A stretch of 64,000 nt of DNA from Papio anubis (GCF_008728515.1 NC_044981.1:134975937-135039936), one strand, 5' to 3'; counted from the stretch's first letter, positions 45,851-58,445 are shown. Numbers and translations are program-made. The notes: generated by a model not told the origin, from the sequence alone.

Positions 45851-46753
45851 TGTTTTTACTATATTAAGGTAAATAAGTTAATTGTATTTCTGTAATATTT
45901 TGTCTTCTTAGAGAATAGGGAGGGGTTAGTGAGGATTAAGTGAAATAGCCTTGTCTGAGTAGAATTTATACACTATAATAATGTATTGCCTCTTTAATGA
46001 TAAAAGAAATAATTTCTGCTGATGCGATCATTTTTGTTGTGCATTTTCAAGAAAATATGTGGGACTAAAATGTTAAAATAACTTGTTTTCAATTAGAGTA
46101 CTATAATCTGAAAATATAATTGAGTATCCTCTTACTGTCAGGAATTGAATACCCTCAAAAATTCTGGTAGTTTGAATTAAGGTAATAATTATGATTTGTT
46201 TAATGAAAATGTCAATATTGGGAAATAAAGCATTTTAATTTTTTCCTGTGGGATGGGAAGCTTTCTTTGTGTTAGTCCTTTAACCTTCCATTATTCAATA
46301 ACCAAAAGCTGTAGAATAAATCAGGAAAAGTCACTAGGCTGGTGTCAACCCCTGGATCTGATTATTGAGAGGCAATTTTCCATGAATACTTTCAGATTAC
46401 CACATAGTCCAATCTTTTTGAAGAAAGACCACTGGCAAACTTGGTTAAAGTATGGTTGAATAGCAAATATGTCTTGGAAGATAGAGATAGTAGGTTACTT
46501 CAGAGAGGTTTAGAGACATCTCTCCTGTCAACATTTGCTAACATCTCAGAATAAAGGACTCTCCCTCACCTGAGGAGAGGACGGGTCAATGTGCCAGCCA
46601 AACTCCAAGTGTCATAGTTTTGTGGGTCCATGGTGGTATGCTTACTCTTTTTGTGCAGGATAACATTAGGCTGTCGTAGCTTCCTCAGTGCTAAGATGCT
46701 CTGTGAATATTCACCTGTTTTCTAATCTAGAGACTTTGTGTTTATTGCCAGAA

Positions 46754-46756
<3 letters not shown>
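45851..46756. other. Intron, no clear feature
   Basis: Nothing recognised. Confidence 0.45.
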
Positions 46757-46804
<48 letters not shown>

Positions 46805-46835
46805 ATCTATCTGTCTACCTATCTACCTATCTATC
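46757..46835. repeat. (TATC)12 tetranucleotide microsatellite with variants
   Basis: Twelve uninterrupted TATC units (46757-46804), then CATCTATCTGTCTACC variants. Likely polymorphic. Confidence 0.97.
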
Positions 46836-47935
46836 ACTGTAGCAGGCTGACTTTTAGCTTGTAGAGTTGGTATTTAGACTTAATTTTAGATAATACAGAT
46901 GTCATTCCTTTATTAACCTCATGCCATGCTGATGTTTGTAATGATGAGAAATGAGAATCATTTTATGGTATCCATTGTCAAAATATTCTGTATATCATGT
47001 GTTCTCTATGATATATTCAAAAAACAGATCACAGTAATAATATGTGTACAGTAAAGAGTTCTTTACACACACATACTTGCAGGACAGTTGAGATAGAGAG
47101 AGAGAAGCATTTCCTTGGTGGCAGTGGTAGGTTTGAATTTCTTTGAAACATATCAAGATAAGGTGATGTCATGCAAAGAACATGGTGACATGGGTGCAGC
47201 AGGGTGTCAGCTAGGAGCAAACTAGATTCATCTTGGCAGACCTAGTGGACTAGTGATCTCTGATGCCTTTTATGTGCATGAGTAGATCTATGCAAGTTTT
47301 CCGGCTAAAGGAAGAAGGTTGTGTGTGCATGTGTTTGTGTATGTGTGTGTGTGTGTGCACGCGCGCGTGTGCATGCACATGTGCAGGCAAGGGTTTTGGA
47401 AAAAGACAAAGATAAACAGGAAAGTTGGGAAAATTTTGGACATGAAAAAATAACTTATATTCTTGTTTGCCACAATTATATCACAGCCTCTGGAAGATGC
47501 AATGGTTAATAATTGCTGCTCATTCTTTGATATGGCTTTTCCTGGGGACAGTATGGAGTCAGCTCAAGTAAAGACAAGTCCTAGAAAGGGTGCTTTTTCG
47601 GGGAGATTCCTAACAGTTAACATAGTGGCAATGCTCTTGGAATCAAGTTTTTTTGAGGAGCTCCAAACCCAGTGTCCCCTCTTTGCTGGTTGCAAAGTTG
47701 TTTTTTCTCACAGCTACTGTGATTATAAGGCTGCTGGTTTTCAAGGCTGTCATGGAGCTAAGAAGAATTGCTATAGGACAATTCAAAACATCACAAAGCT
47801 CACATTCTTATCAAGATTTAGTCACTTTTCTTTAAAAAAGATTTCTTTTTAGTTAATTTCTAGAGTTCTGCACAAGTTGATTCTGACAAATTTTGCTAGT
47901 GGTCATTGCTTTTATGCTGAAATAGATTGTCAGAA
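46836..47935. other. Intron with one Z-DNA-type tract
   Basis: Only the alternating purine-pyrimidine tract near 47336 stands out. ORFs on both strands overlap it or are short. Confidence 0.45.
47319..47386. repeat. (TG)n with CG-rich centre
   Basis: TG repeats passing into GCACGCGCGCGTGTGC, then GCATGCACATGTGC. Strict pyrimidine-purine alternation over 47336-47385. Confidence 0.95.
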
Positions 47936-48130
47936 GTCCTTAGCCTGCCATTTCTAACGGTTGATCTTGGGCAAATTATTTAATCTCCCTTTTTCTCAAT
48001 TTTCTAATTCATAAAACAAGCATAGTAACGTGCCTCAGAGAATTGTTTGAGGCTTAAGAAAGCTCATTCAAGAAAAGCACTTAGAATAGTACCGGGTACA
48101 TAATGAATATTCAAACAACACTGGCTGTCA
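47936..48130 (+). repeat. MIR element, sense
   Basis: GATCTTGGGCAAATTATTTAATCTCCC, TTCATAAAACAAGCATAG, GAGAATTGTTTGAGGC and AGCACTTAGAATAGTACC follow the sense MIR from core to 3' end. Confidence 0.8.
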
Positions 48131-49195
48131 GTATCAGTATATTCATTTTAAATACTTAAGTTTAGATATAAACAAACCTACCCTTTATTTCCCCCAAATT
48201 TTGGTTTTATATTCACTTTTTATTTTTTTGAATTGGTTTATCTGGTTACAAAGTTTTACAGATTCTATTCCACAGCATTTCAGACCATAGCAGTTGATAA
48301 TGTTTTACATTCCATTACACAGAATATTCCCTCAAGCTTTTTGGAACAATAGCAGATGGCCAAGCTGTTGAAGATATTATGATTTTACTTACTGTTCAAA
48401 TATGTAGGCTCGAACAGGGTAATTTTGTTTTCTGTTACCTGAGAAAAATAAGAATGCCACATTTATTTATGTACTTTTATCCATGTGGTTTATAAAATTT
48501 CACTTTTTGAGAGGATTGTCCCAGGGTGCAAATAGTGCAAAATATCTTATTAAATACTTAGAGCTATCAAAATCATTAATGTTTTATAAAATATTTAAGC
48601 TTTTAATAATAAATAAAGCTTCTTCCTAAAACGATCTCATACTAAAAGAGAGTACATATGAGAAGATGAGGTTCTTTCAGTGCCTTAAATATCAGCAAAC
48701 TTGAGCCTGTCAGAAAAAGAAAATGAGAATTTCATAAATTGGTATAATATGTAGTTACAATGGCCAATTCAAAATATTTAACAATAGTTAATTATGAGAA
48801 ATAAGTAGTTTTTTGCCCTCTCTTCTAAAGGATATTAATATTTTTTTTGATAACATTAAGCATGGTACTCATATAATGAGTCACTTCCTTAAAGATATTC
48901 TTAGGTTTTTTGGTCTATATTTGTAATATTCTTAAGACTCTGACTTTTGAATAAGCAGGAAAAGATGGCTAACCTGGTTCACGAGTTGTTCTTTAACTTT
49001 AAAAGTGAACTGAGATATTTTAATGATTATATTTTTATAATCCTTTTATATGGTAAAGATTAAACCAAATAAGGTCTAAAGAAGAGAAATATACTCCATG
49101 CAAAACTCTCTAGTTAAATGTATCAATCTGGAGAAAGTATTCTTTCTTAAGGACCAAAATTTCAATTCAATTTTATGCAATTGTTCCTGTATACC
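48131..49195. other. Intron, nothing recognised
   Basis: AT-rich, no gene seen. Confidence 0.45.
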
Positions 49196-49520
49196 ATGGA
49201 TATCAGATAGATATAAAGATAGACAGATAGATAGATGACAGGTAGATAGATGATAATTAGATAGATGATAGGTAGGTAGGTAGGTAGATAGATAGATAGA
49301 TAGATAGATAGAGATATGGATGGATATGGATGGATAGATAGATAGATGCATAGATAATAGCTAGGTAGGTAGAGAATAGGTTAGGTAGGTAGATAATAGA
49401 TAGGTAGATAGATGATAGGTAGGTAGGTAGATAAATAGATGACAGACAGGTAGATATATATAGATAAGTAGGTAGGTAAGTAGGTAGGTAGATAGATAGA
49501 CAGATAGATAGACAGACAGA
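49196..49520. repeat. Complex tetranucleotide array (GATA/GGTA/GACA)
   Basis: About 325 bp built from GATA, GGTA and GACA units, with a pure TAGA run near 49284-49310. The minus-strand ORF ending there is a translation of this simple sequence. Confidence 0.95.
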
Positions 49521-50084
49521 GTGACTGCCTTTGCTATCTGAAGATTTGGAATTAGAATGACTGTATAGATAAACCTTATGAAAGTTAGATCTCTTTCAGT
49601 TGTTAGAGATAGAAATATCCTCTCAAACAGGCCTAGGATTTTTAAAAAGGTACATATGTGTACATATAATCTGAGAAGTCCAGGGGTTGAGCTCTTTCAG
49701 AAGTGCTGGATTAAAGAGCTCATCACAGACTCCATCTCAGCTCTACCTCATCTGGGTAGTTCCATTCACAGTTCCATTACAGTACTCAGTATCTTCAGAG
49801 CCATGACATTAAAAAACAAAAGAAACATTTCTGCTTCAGCAGTGACTCAAACAGAAGCCACAGAACTGAGTTTTGTTCCCCTGATTGGCCTGTTTTGGGT
49901 CATGGATGAATCCCTGAATTGTGTGTGTGTGAGAGAATTTAAGGTGCTGATGGACCAGTCAAGATTACACATTCTGCTCTGGAGATAGGTGTGTATTTCA
50001 TTAAGTTCAGGTGGACTGAGAAGCAAGAGGGATATAGCCTAAATGAGAGCCTGGACTTTGCTGGAAGAAAGGGAAATGGATTTT
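49521..50084. other. Intron between the GATA array and the L1
   Basis: Contains a 136-codon + strand ORF (49578-49988) without recognisable domain, not called as a gene. Confidence 0.45.
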
Positions 50085-51727
50085 GGGGAGATAAACTTTT
50101 TTTTACATATACTTTAAGTTCTGGGATACATCTGCAGAACATGCAGGTTTGTTACATAAGTATACACGTGCTGTGGTGGTCTGCTGCACCTGTCAGCCCA
50201 TCATCTACAGTAGGTATTCTCTTAATGCTATCCCTCCCCTAGCCCTCCACCCCAAAACAGGCCCCGGTGTATGATGTTCCCCTCCCTGTGTCCATGTGTC
50301 CTCATTGTTCAGCTCCCACTTATGAGTGACAATATGCGGTGTTTGGTTTTCTTTTCCTGTATTAGTTTGCTGAGAATGATGGTTTCCAGCTTCATCCATG
50401 TCCCTGCAAAGGACATGAACTCATCCTTTTGTATGGCTGCATAGTATTCCACGGTGTATATGTGCCACATTTTCTTTATCCAGTCTACCATCGATGGGCA
50501 TTTGGGTTGGTTCCAAGTCTTTGTTGTTGTGAATAGTGCTTCAATAAACATACATGTGTATGTGTCTTTATAGCAGAATGATTTATAATCCTTTGGGTAT
50601 ATACCCAGTAATGGGATTGTATTTCAGGTTCTAGATCCTTGAGGAATCGCCACACTGTCTTCCACAATGGTTGAACTAATTTACATTCTCAACAACTATG
50701 TAACAGTGTTCCTATTTCTCCACATCCTCTGCAGCATCTGCTGTTTCCTCACTTTTTAATAATTGCCATTCTAACTGGCATGAGATGGTATCTCATTGTG
50801 GTTTTGATTTGCATTTCTCTAATGACCAGTGATGATGAGCTTTTATTCATATGTTTTTGTGGCCGCATAAATGTCTTCTTTTGAGAAGTGTCTGTTCATA
50901 TCCTGTGCCCACTTCTTGATGGGGTTGTTTGATTTTTCTTGTAAATTTGTTTAAGTTCCTTGTAGATTCTGGATATTAGCCCTTTGTCAGATGGATAGAT
51001 TGCAACAATTTTCTCCCATTCTGTAGGTTAACTTCTCACTCTAATGATAGTTTCTTTTGCTCTGCAGAAGCTCTTTAGTTTAATTAGATCCCATTTGTCA
51101 ATTTTGGCTTTTGTTGCCATTGCTTTTGGTATTTTAGTCATGAAGTCTTTGTCCATGCTTATTTCCTCAATGGTAATGCCTAGCTTTTCTTCTAGTGTTT
51201 TTATGGTTTTAGGTCTTATGTTTAAGTCTGTAATCCATCTTGAGTTAATTTTTGTATAAAGTGTAAGGAAGGGGTCCAGTTTCAATTTTCTGCATATGGC
51301 TAGCCAATTTTCCCAACACCATTTATTAAATAGGTTTATTAAATAGGTTATTCCCCATTGCTTATTTTTGTAAGCTTTGTCAAAGATCAGATGGTTGCAG
51401 ATGTGTGGCATTATTTCTGAGGCCTCTGTTCTGTTCCATTGGTCTATATATTTGTTTTGGTCCTAGTACCATGCTCTTTTGGTTACTGTAGCCTTGTACT
51501 ACACTTTGAAGTCAGGTAGCATCATACCTCCAGCTTTGTTCTTTTTGCTTAGGATTGTTTTGGCTATGCAGGCTCTTTTTTGGTTCCATATGAAATTTAA
51601 AGTAGTTTTTTCTAATTCTGTGAAGAAAGTCCATGGTAGCTTGATGAGAGTAGCATTGGGTCTATAAATCACTTTGGGCAGTATGGCCATTTGTACGATA
51701 TTGATTCTTCCTATCCATGAGCATGGA

Positions 51728-52965
51728 AGAGGAGGTGTAGTATGGCTATATAGGAACAGCTCAAGTGTGCAGCTCCCAAGGAAATCAACGCAGAAGGTGG
51801 GTGATTTCTGCATTTCCAACTGAGGTACCTGCTCATCTCATTGAGACTGGTTAGACAGTGGGTGCAGCCCATGGAGGGCAAGCCAAAGAAAGGTGTGGCA
51901 TCGCCTCACCAGGGAAGCACAAGGGGTCAGGGAACTCCTTCCTATAGCCAAGGGAAGCTGTGAGGGACTGTGTCATGAGGAATGATACATTCCAGCCCAG
52001 ATACTATGCTTTTCCCATGGTCTTCGCAACCCACAGACCAGACTATTCCCTTAGGTGCCTACACCACTAGGGCCCTGGGTTTCAAGCACAAAACTGGGCA
52101 GCCATTTGGGCAGACACTAAGCTAGCTGCAGGAATTTTTTTTCATACCCCAGTGGCACCTGGAATGCCAGTGAGACAGAACTGTTCGCTCCCCTGGAATG
52201 AAGGCTGAAGCCAGGAAGCCAAGTGGTCTAGCTCAGCGGATTCCACCCTCATGGAGCCCAACAAGCTAATATCCACTGACTTGAAATTCTTGCTACCAGC
52301 ACAGCAGTCTAAAGTTGACTTGGGACGCTTGTGCTTGGTGTGGGGAAGGGTGTCCGCCATTACTAAGGCTTTAGTGGCAATGTTCCCCTCACAGTTAAAC
52401 AAAGCCACAGGGAAGTTCGAATTGGGTGGAGCCCACTGCAGCTTGGCAAAGCTGCTGTATCCAGACTGCCTTTCTAGATTCTTTCTCTCTTGGCAGAGCT
52501 TCAGCAGACTTAAACGTTCCTGCCTGCTGGCTCTGAAGAGAGTAGCAGATCTCCCAACACATCTCTTGAGCTCTACTAAGGGACAGACTGCCTCCTCAAG
52601 TGGGTCCCTGATCCTGGTGCCACCTGACTTGGAAACAGCTCCCAGGAGGGGTCGACAGACACCTCATACAGGAGAGCTCCAGTTGGCATCCGGCTGGTGC
52701 CCCTCTGGGACGAAGCTTCCAGAGGAAGAATAGGCAGCAATCTTTGCTGTTCTGAAGCCTCTACTGGTGATACCTAGGCAAACAGGGTCTAGAGGGGACC
52801 TCCAACAAACTCTAGCAGAGCTGCAGCAGAGGGGCCTGACTGTTAGAAGGACAAGTAACAAACAGAAAGGCATAGCATCAACATCAACAAAAAGGACATC
52901 CAGACACAGAAACCCCATCCAAAGGTCATCAACATCAAAGACCAAAAGTAAATAAATCCACAAAG
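51728..52965 (+). promoter_or_regulatory. L1 5' UTR (internal promoter region), nearly complete
   Basis: ATAGGAACAGCTCAAGTGTGCAGCTCCC, GGTGATTTCTGCATTTCCAACTGAGGTACC and CAAGGGGTCAGGGAACTCC are L1PA 5' UTR text starting within a few bases of the L1 5' end. The canonical YY1 site at the very start is degraded (TAGTATGGCTA). Intact L1 5' UTRs carry a sense and an antisense promoter; whether this copy is active is unknown. Confidence 0.85.
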
Positions 52966-53985
52966 ATGGGGAGAAATCAGCACAAAAAGGCGGAAAATTC
53001 CAAAAACCAGAACACCTCTTCTCGAAAGGATCACAATTCCTCACCAGCAAGGGAACAAAACTGGACGGATAATGAGTTTGACAAATTGACAGAACTAGGC
53101 TTCAGAAGGTGGGTAATAAACTCTTCTGCGCTAAAGGAGTGTGTTCTGACCCAATGCAAGGAAGCTAAGAACCTTGAAAAAAGGTAAGATGGATTGCTAA
53201 CTAGAATAACCAGTTTAGAGAAGAACATGATGACCTAATAGAGCTGAAAAACACAGCACGAGAACTTTGTGAAGCATACACAAGTATCAATAACTGAATC
53301 AATCAAGCAGAAGTAAGGATATCAGATATTGAAGATTAACTTAATGAAATAAATCATGAAGATAAGATTAGAGAAAAAGAATGAAAGGGACCAAACAAAA
53401 CCTCCAAGAAATATGGGACTATGTGAAAAGACCAAACCTACATTTGATTGGTGTATCTGAAAGTGATGGGGAGAAGGGAACCAAGTTGGAAAACACTCTT
53501 CAGGACATTATTCAGGAGAACTTCCCTAACCAAGCAAGATAGGCCAACATTCAAATTCAGGAAATACAGAGAACACCACAAAGATAGTCCTTGAGAAGAG
53601 CAACCCCAAGACACATAATTGCCAGACTCACCAAGGTTGAAATGAAGAAAAAAATGTTAAGGGCAACCAGAAAGAAAGGTTGGATTACCCATAAAGAGAA
53701 GCCCATCAGACTAACAGTGGATTTCTCTGCAGAAACCCTACAAGCCAGAGGAGAGTGGGGGTCAATATTCAACATTCTTAAAGAAAATAATTTTCAACCC
53801 ATAATTTCACATCCAGCCAAACTAGGCTTCATAAGTGATTGAGAAATAAAATCCTTTACAGACAAGCAAATGCTGAGAGATTTTGTCACCACCAGGCTTG
53901 CCTTACAAGAGCTCCTGACAGAAGTACTAAATATGGGAAGGAAAAACTGGTACCAGCCACTGCAAAAACATACCAAATTGTAAAG
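52966..53985 (+). pseudogene. L1 ORF1 remnant
   Basis: The start ATGGGGAGAAATCAG and text such as TTCCTCACCAGCAAGGGAACAAAACTGGACGG follow L1 ORF1. RNA-binding-domain text survives in 53591-53842 (RRATPRHIIARLTKVEMKKK). Frameshifts and stops split it into short pieces, so no functional ORF1p can be made. Confidence 0.88.
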
Positions 53986-54043
53986 ACCGTTGACACTGTG
54001 AAGAAACTGCATCAACTAATGGGCAAAATAACCAGCTAGCATC

Positions 54044-54546
54044 ATAATTACAGGATGAAATTTGCACATAACAATATTAATCTTAAATATAAATGGGCTA
54101 AATGCCGCAATTAAAAGACACAGACTGGCCAATTGGGTAGAGTCAAGACCCATCGGTGTGCTGTATTCAGGAGACCCATCTCACTTGCAAAGACACAGAT
54201 AGGCTCAAAATAAAGGGAAGGCGGAATATTTACCTAACAAAGAGAAAGAAAAAAAAAAAAGAAGCAGGGGCTGCTATCATAATCTCTGATAAAACAGAAT
54301 TTAAACCAACAAAGATCAAAAAAGACAAAGAAAGGCATTACTTAATGGTAAAGCAATCAATGCAACAAAAAGAGCTACTATCCTAAATATATATGCACCC
54401 AATACAGGAGCACCCAGATTCATAAAGCAAGTTCTCAGAGACCTACAAAGAGACTTAGACTCCCACACAATAATATTGGGAGACTTTAACACCCCACTGT
54501 CAATATTAGACAGATCTACAAGACAGAAAATTAACAAGAATATGCA
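54044..54546 (+). pseudogene. L1 ORF2 endonuclease N-terminal remnant
   Basis: Begins at a lost start codon (ACAGGATGAAATTTGCACATAAC), then INGLNAAIKRHRLANW-type endonuclease text and CIQETHLTCKDTDRLK. It stops at the target duplication at 54547, so the catalytic domain is incomplete, and it is frame-shifted. Confidence 0.85.
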
Positions 54547-54557
54547 GGGGAGATAAA

Positions 54558-55940
54558 TTTTTGATAGAAAAGTTATGGAGTAAATATCCCTTTAGAGCTG
54601 TTCTTTATGAAACAGAAATTTTTGAACTATTAGGAAAATTGAAGCTATATAAAACAGTATAATTAGTACATTAAGCTTTACAGGTGATCTCTTCTAAATG
54701 TCTCTTACTGGTGGAGCAACTAAAGGCCAGAGAGGTTATGAAATTTTTCCTATATTTCACAGCTTTAACTCATTTGATTTGCAGATTGATAAGCTCCACT
54801 ATTTTTGATAAAAATGAATTTTGAGCTTCAATTCATACCAATATTATAGCACTTACTACACCACATTAGAAATACTACTTTTCATTGGAGCTCTTCAATT
54901 CAGGGAGAGTATTTTATTCTGTGCAATATAGTATATTTTTCAGTGGCTTAAAATTTTGTTTGGTAAATGAATGAGCAAAATAAAATGAGTGAAGTAATGA
55001 GTGATGATTAACCCTATATATATGATTGGAAAATCCAGAAGACTATGTTAATCTAATTATCTCTTCTCCAATATTGACTTGAAAAAGCTACTTGTATGTC
55101 TCTGTCTCTGGAAAATAATGCATAAATTCAAACTTGACATTAAGTCACTACAGATCTGAGAAGGGTGTGATGTTAAAGGGAATGTATCTGAAGTTAAACT
55201 CTAAAGATACAGCTTATCATTGCTTAATGCCTAAGAAAGGATCAGTCAGGGAGAAGGCTTTTAACTCCGTCTGAAAGATGATAAAGTCAAAAGTAAGTGA
55301 GATCAGCCACTTAGAGGAATATGTTGAACCCTGAACGTGCTCAATAACTATGTTTTTGACCAGATTGACTGATCATCACATGTAGACAGTCTGTAGTTTC
55401 AGTCTTCTGCAGAAATTTTCCTTCATGGGATCTTTGCCTATGTTTCTCAGGAGACAGAGAATGTTATAATAACTCAGTATGTACATCCTGCAGATATAAC
55501 ATATGAAGTTGCTCCTGAATTAGATGAATCTGCTTCTGTGCAGTATAATAAAATTAGCATCATAAAATGAAAACTTGGGTTCAAGCAACCCAATAGGTAT
55601 TATTTCTTTATTCTCCAATTACTTCAACATTTTTAGCAAAAAAAAAAAAAAAAAAAAAATTCCACTTGAATGACTTTTAGGACTAAACTTTAATAAACTC
55701 TTCAATATAGTCGAACTGGATGAAGTACTGGCATATATAACTTACTAAAAATAAAATACAAAACTACACACATAAGGAAAATGAAACATTATGCCCTGGG
55801 AACTTCCTTTTAATGAACACATGGCTTATATATGACAAAAAAAGATCACTGTTATGGTAAACCTTAGGATGTCTGCCTGCTCCAAATGGGCTGGCAAATT
55901 TAAAAGAGTTAAACATGAGAAATGTTCGAGTGTATCCAAT
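54558..55940. other. Intron with a 22-A run
   Basis: A poly-A run at about 55638-55659 may be an old retroposon tail but no body was recognised. No gene. Confidence 0.45.
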
Positions 55941-56115
55941 AAGTAGATTCCCTGAAAGAGGTGGCGTCTATAATCACATTAAATGTAAATGGGTAAGCAC
56001 TTCAATAAAAGGCAGAAATTGTTAGACTGAATAAAAGGAATTAAGACCCAACTACATGTTGTCTACAGATAATGTATTTTAATTATAAACACACATGTTG
56101 ATAGTAAAAGAATGG
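55941..56115 (+). repeat. Old L1M ORF2 start fragment
   Basis: ACATTAAATGTAAATGGGTAAGCACTTC, AAAGGCAGAAATTGTTAGACTG, AAGACCCAACTACATGTTGTCTACAG match the L1 endonuclease start (TLNVNG, then the LYAVYR region). Confidence 0.75.
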
Positions 56116-57119
56116 AAACAGATGTTCGTTGATTATATATAAATCTACCATTGAGAACGAGGAAAACTGGCTCATTTAAAAAATCCAATTCAGTTCCAAA
56201 TTCATTTCCTATATTCTGTGCTATAGGGAAGATTGTCAGAAGGCATCTTTCTTTTTATATTTGCTTCTGTTTGTTAGATAGTACTGACTGATTTGCTACT
56301 TCTGAGCATTGGTTTTGAAATATACATACACATACGTATAATTATTTCTTCACTGAGTAATTCCTCCAGCATTTGCTCAAAAATTCCTTCAGCACTGAGA
56401 CTGCATTGAGATTTCTACACTCAGGTATATCCTCAATTAACCAAATTCTGGAAACCAACCCTGTAGTGTTTTTGCATTTGTACATTTGTCAAGTTCCAGC
56501 CTTTATAATAGTAAGTAGAACAGCACTCCTACACTCTTGATTGCGCAAAGAGTAGATTCTTGTGATTCATATATTGGGGAACCTAGTCACTCCTCTGGAA
56601 ACAATTATAGAACTCTGGATGTCTGTGGCCTTTCCACATGTACTCTAAGCTGAAAAAGCAATCTTTAGCAAATCATTCTATTCAGAGAACCCAAATGGTG
56701 TTTTAAAAATAATAAATAACCACTCTTATTGGTTATTTAATCATATAAATAATTCTTAATTAAATATGGAAGCCTGGAAGAATGTAAAGGTAATGGAGCA
56801 CAGTGGTGTTTGTCCATTATCTGGTAAGCAGCCCTTTCTTTCCAGCTCTCAGTCCAGCACTAAAAACAGTTTTCATAGTCTAAAAGAGTAATTAGCATGC
56901 TATTCCCAGATAGCCAAAATTGTCTTTTTAATTAACAATATAATTGTTTGAATAAAGACTTAGTCCTTATTAGGCTATGTAGTCATATGACAAACGTTTT
57001 CTCTGTCTTATATTTTCAGCCCTGGATATTTTCATTGAAAAATGTGCTTTCCTGAATGTAATGTCTCAGGTATTATTATGAAGAATGGCCTATATATCAA
57101 AGTAGCATAATATTATTTG
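56116..57119. other. Intron, no clear feature
   Basis: AT-rich; nothing recognised. Confidence 0.45.
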
Positions 57120-57916
57120 AAACATCTCTGCCACAAATTACAAATCAATATTATAAACCTAAAGCAACCTCCAAAAGTAGATAAATGAGGTAAAGCTAAT
57201 AAGTTAGTTGTATAGATAAAACAAAATCTGAAAATATTTGCAATTAATGTAAGGCAGGAAATCAACAGAAAAGTAAAAATGAAACAAACGTAAAAAATAC
57301 CCAAGGTGTTAAATTTAAACTCAAACACATCAATAACCACTTTAATGTAAATGGGTAAGTACTCCAATTTAAAAGCAGAAATTTTCAATGTAAATAAAAA
57401 GTATTCAACTATATGCTGTCTACAGAAAATGTATTGCAAATATAAAAATGCAGAAAGGTTAAAAGTAAAAGAATGGGAAAATATATATATATAATTGTAA
57501 TATTATTCAAAAGAAAGCTGGAGAGGCTATATAAAATGGACTTTAGGGCAAGGAATATTACCAGATATAAAGGTGGAAATTTTATAACAATGATGATCAA
57601 TTTATCAAGAAGATATCACATTTCTTATATATGCATGCAACTAATAAGAGAATATTAAAATATATGAAATAAAAACCTATTAATGTAAAAAAAAACAGGG
57701 AAATTCACAATTACAGTTGAAAATTTCAACATTCCTCTGACAGTAATTAACAGAAAAAGAAAGTAAGAAAAAAGAAGTTAGCATATAGAATAATTGAACA
57801 AACTCTCATCTGAATTGACCTAATTGATTTTACGGAACACTGCACTCAAAAAGAATGAAAAAAACACATTCCTTACAAGTAACAGAACATTCACCAAGAG
57901 GTATAACCAATATCTA
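57120..57916 (+). repeat. Old L1M/HAL1 LINE, sense (left part)
   Basis: ACTTTAATGTAAATGGGTAAGTACTCC, AACTATATGCTGTCTACAG and GAACATTCACCAAGAGGTATAACCAATATC follow L1M/HAL1 endonuclease text. The element continues after the LTR at 57917-58445. Confidence 0.7.
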
Positions 57917-58445
57917 TGTTAGTTATCTATTGTTGCATAACAAATTTTACCGAAACTTAATAAGTATAAACAACAAACATTCATTATGGCACAGGTTCTG
58001 AGTCCAGAATCTGGGAGCAGCTTAGCTCGGTGGTTCTGGCTATGGGTCTTTTATGGTGCTACTGCAGTCAATGTGTCAGCTGGGGCTACGTTCATCAAAA
58101 TTGCTGACTCGGAGGGGTTCTGCTTTCAAGGTAATTCATCTGCCTTGGGGCAGACCCCAGATTCTCTGATCCAGGGTCAGTCACATGAGCCTCTGCCAGA
58201 ACTGTCTCTCAAAATGACAGCTGGCTTCCCGCCAGAATGAGAGGTCCAAGAAACAGTATCTAAGACAGAAACTGTAGTCATTTTATAACCTAATTTCAGA
58301 GGTGAGATTTCATCACATCTGCCTTATTCTATTTCCTAGAAGCTAGTCGCTAAATCCGCCTACGATCGAAGTCAGGGGTTACACAAGGACCTGGATGCAG
58401 GAGCCAGTGATTATGGGTGGATTATCTTAAAAGTTGCCTACCACA
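57917..58445. repeat. LTR-like element nested in old LINE
   Basis: Starts TGTTAGTTATCTATTGTTGCATAAC and ends AGTTGCCTACCACA (TG...CA ends). Inside are GAATCTGGGAGCAGCTTAGCTCGGTGGTTCTGGC and GACAGCTGGCTTCCCGCCAGAATGAG, a familiar medium-old repeat. I cannot name the family. LINE text on both sides is contiguous when it is removed. The 84-codon ORF at 57986-58240 is part of it. Confidence 0.65.

Larger units (their letters stand above)
50085..54557 (-). mobile_element. Primate L1 with large 5' inversion (twin-priming form)
   Basis: One insertion split into two opposite halves. 50096-51727 is the antisense 3' end: tail, 3' UTR and the end of ORF2. 51728-54546 is the sense 5' end: 5' UTR, ORF1 and the start of ORF2. 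An 11-bp direct repeat GGGGAGATAAA (50085-50095 and 54547-54557) encloses everything. The central ORF2 part (reverse-transcriptase core) is absent. All reading frames are broken. Within the antisense half, a ~14-bp unit (TTTATTAAATAGG) is duplicated near 51320-51350. Confidence 0.92.

Noticed and set aside
46757..46835. Possible CRISPR-like regular array
   Set aside because: Simple 4-bp tandem repeats without spacers, in a primate genome.
49196..49351. 91-codon minus-strand ORF full of Ile/Tyr/Ser/Leu
   Set aside because: It is a translation of the GATA-type tetranucleotide array.
52251..52733. 160-codon + strand ORF
   Set aside because: Falls in the L1 5' UTR, which has incidental open frames.
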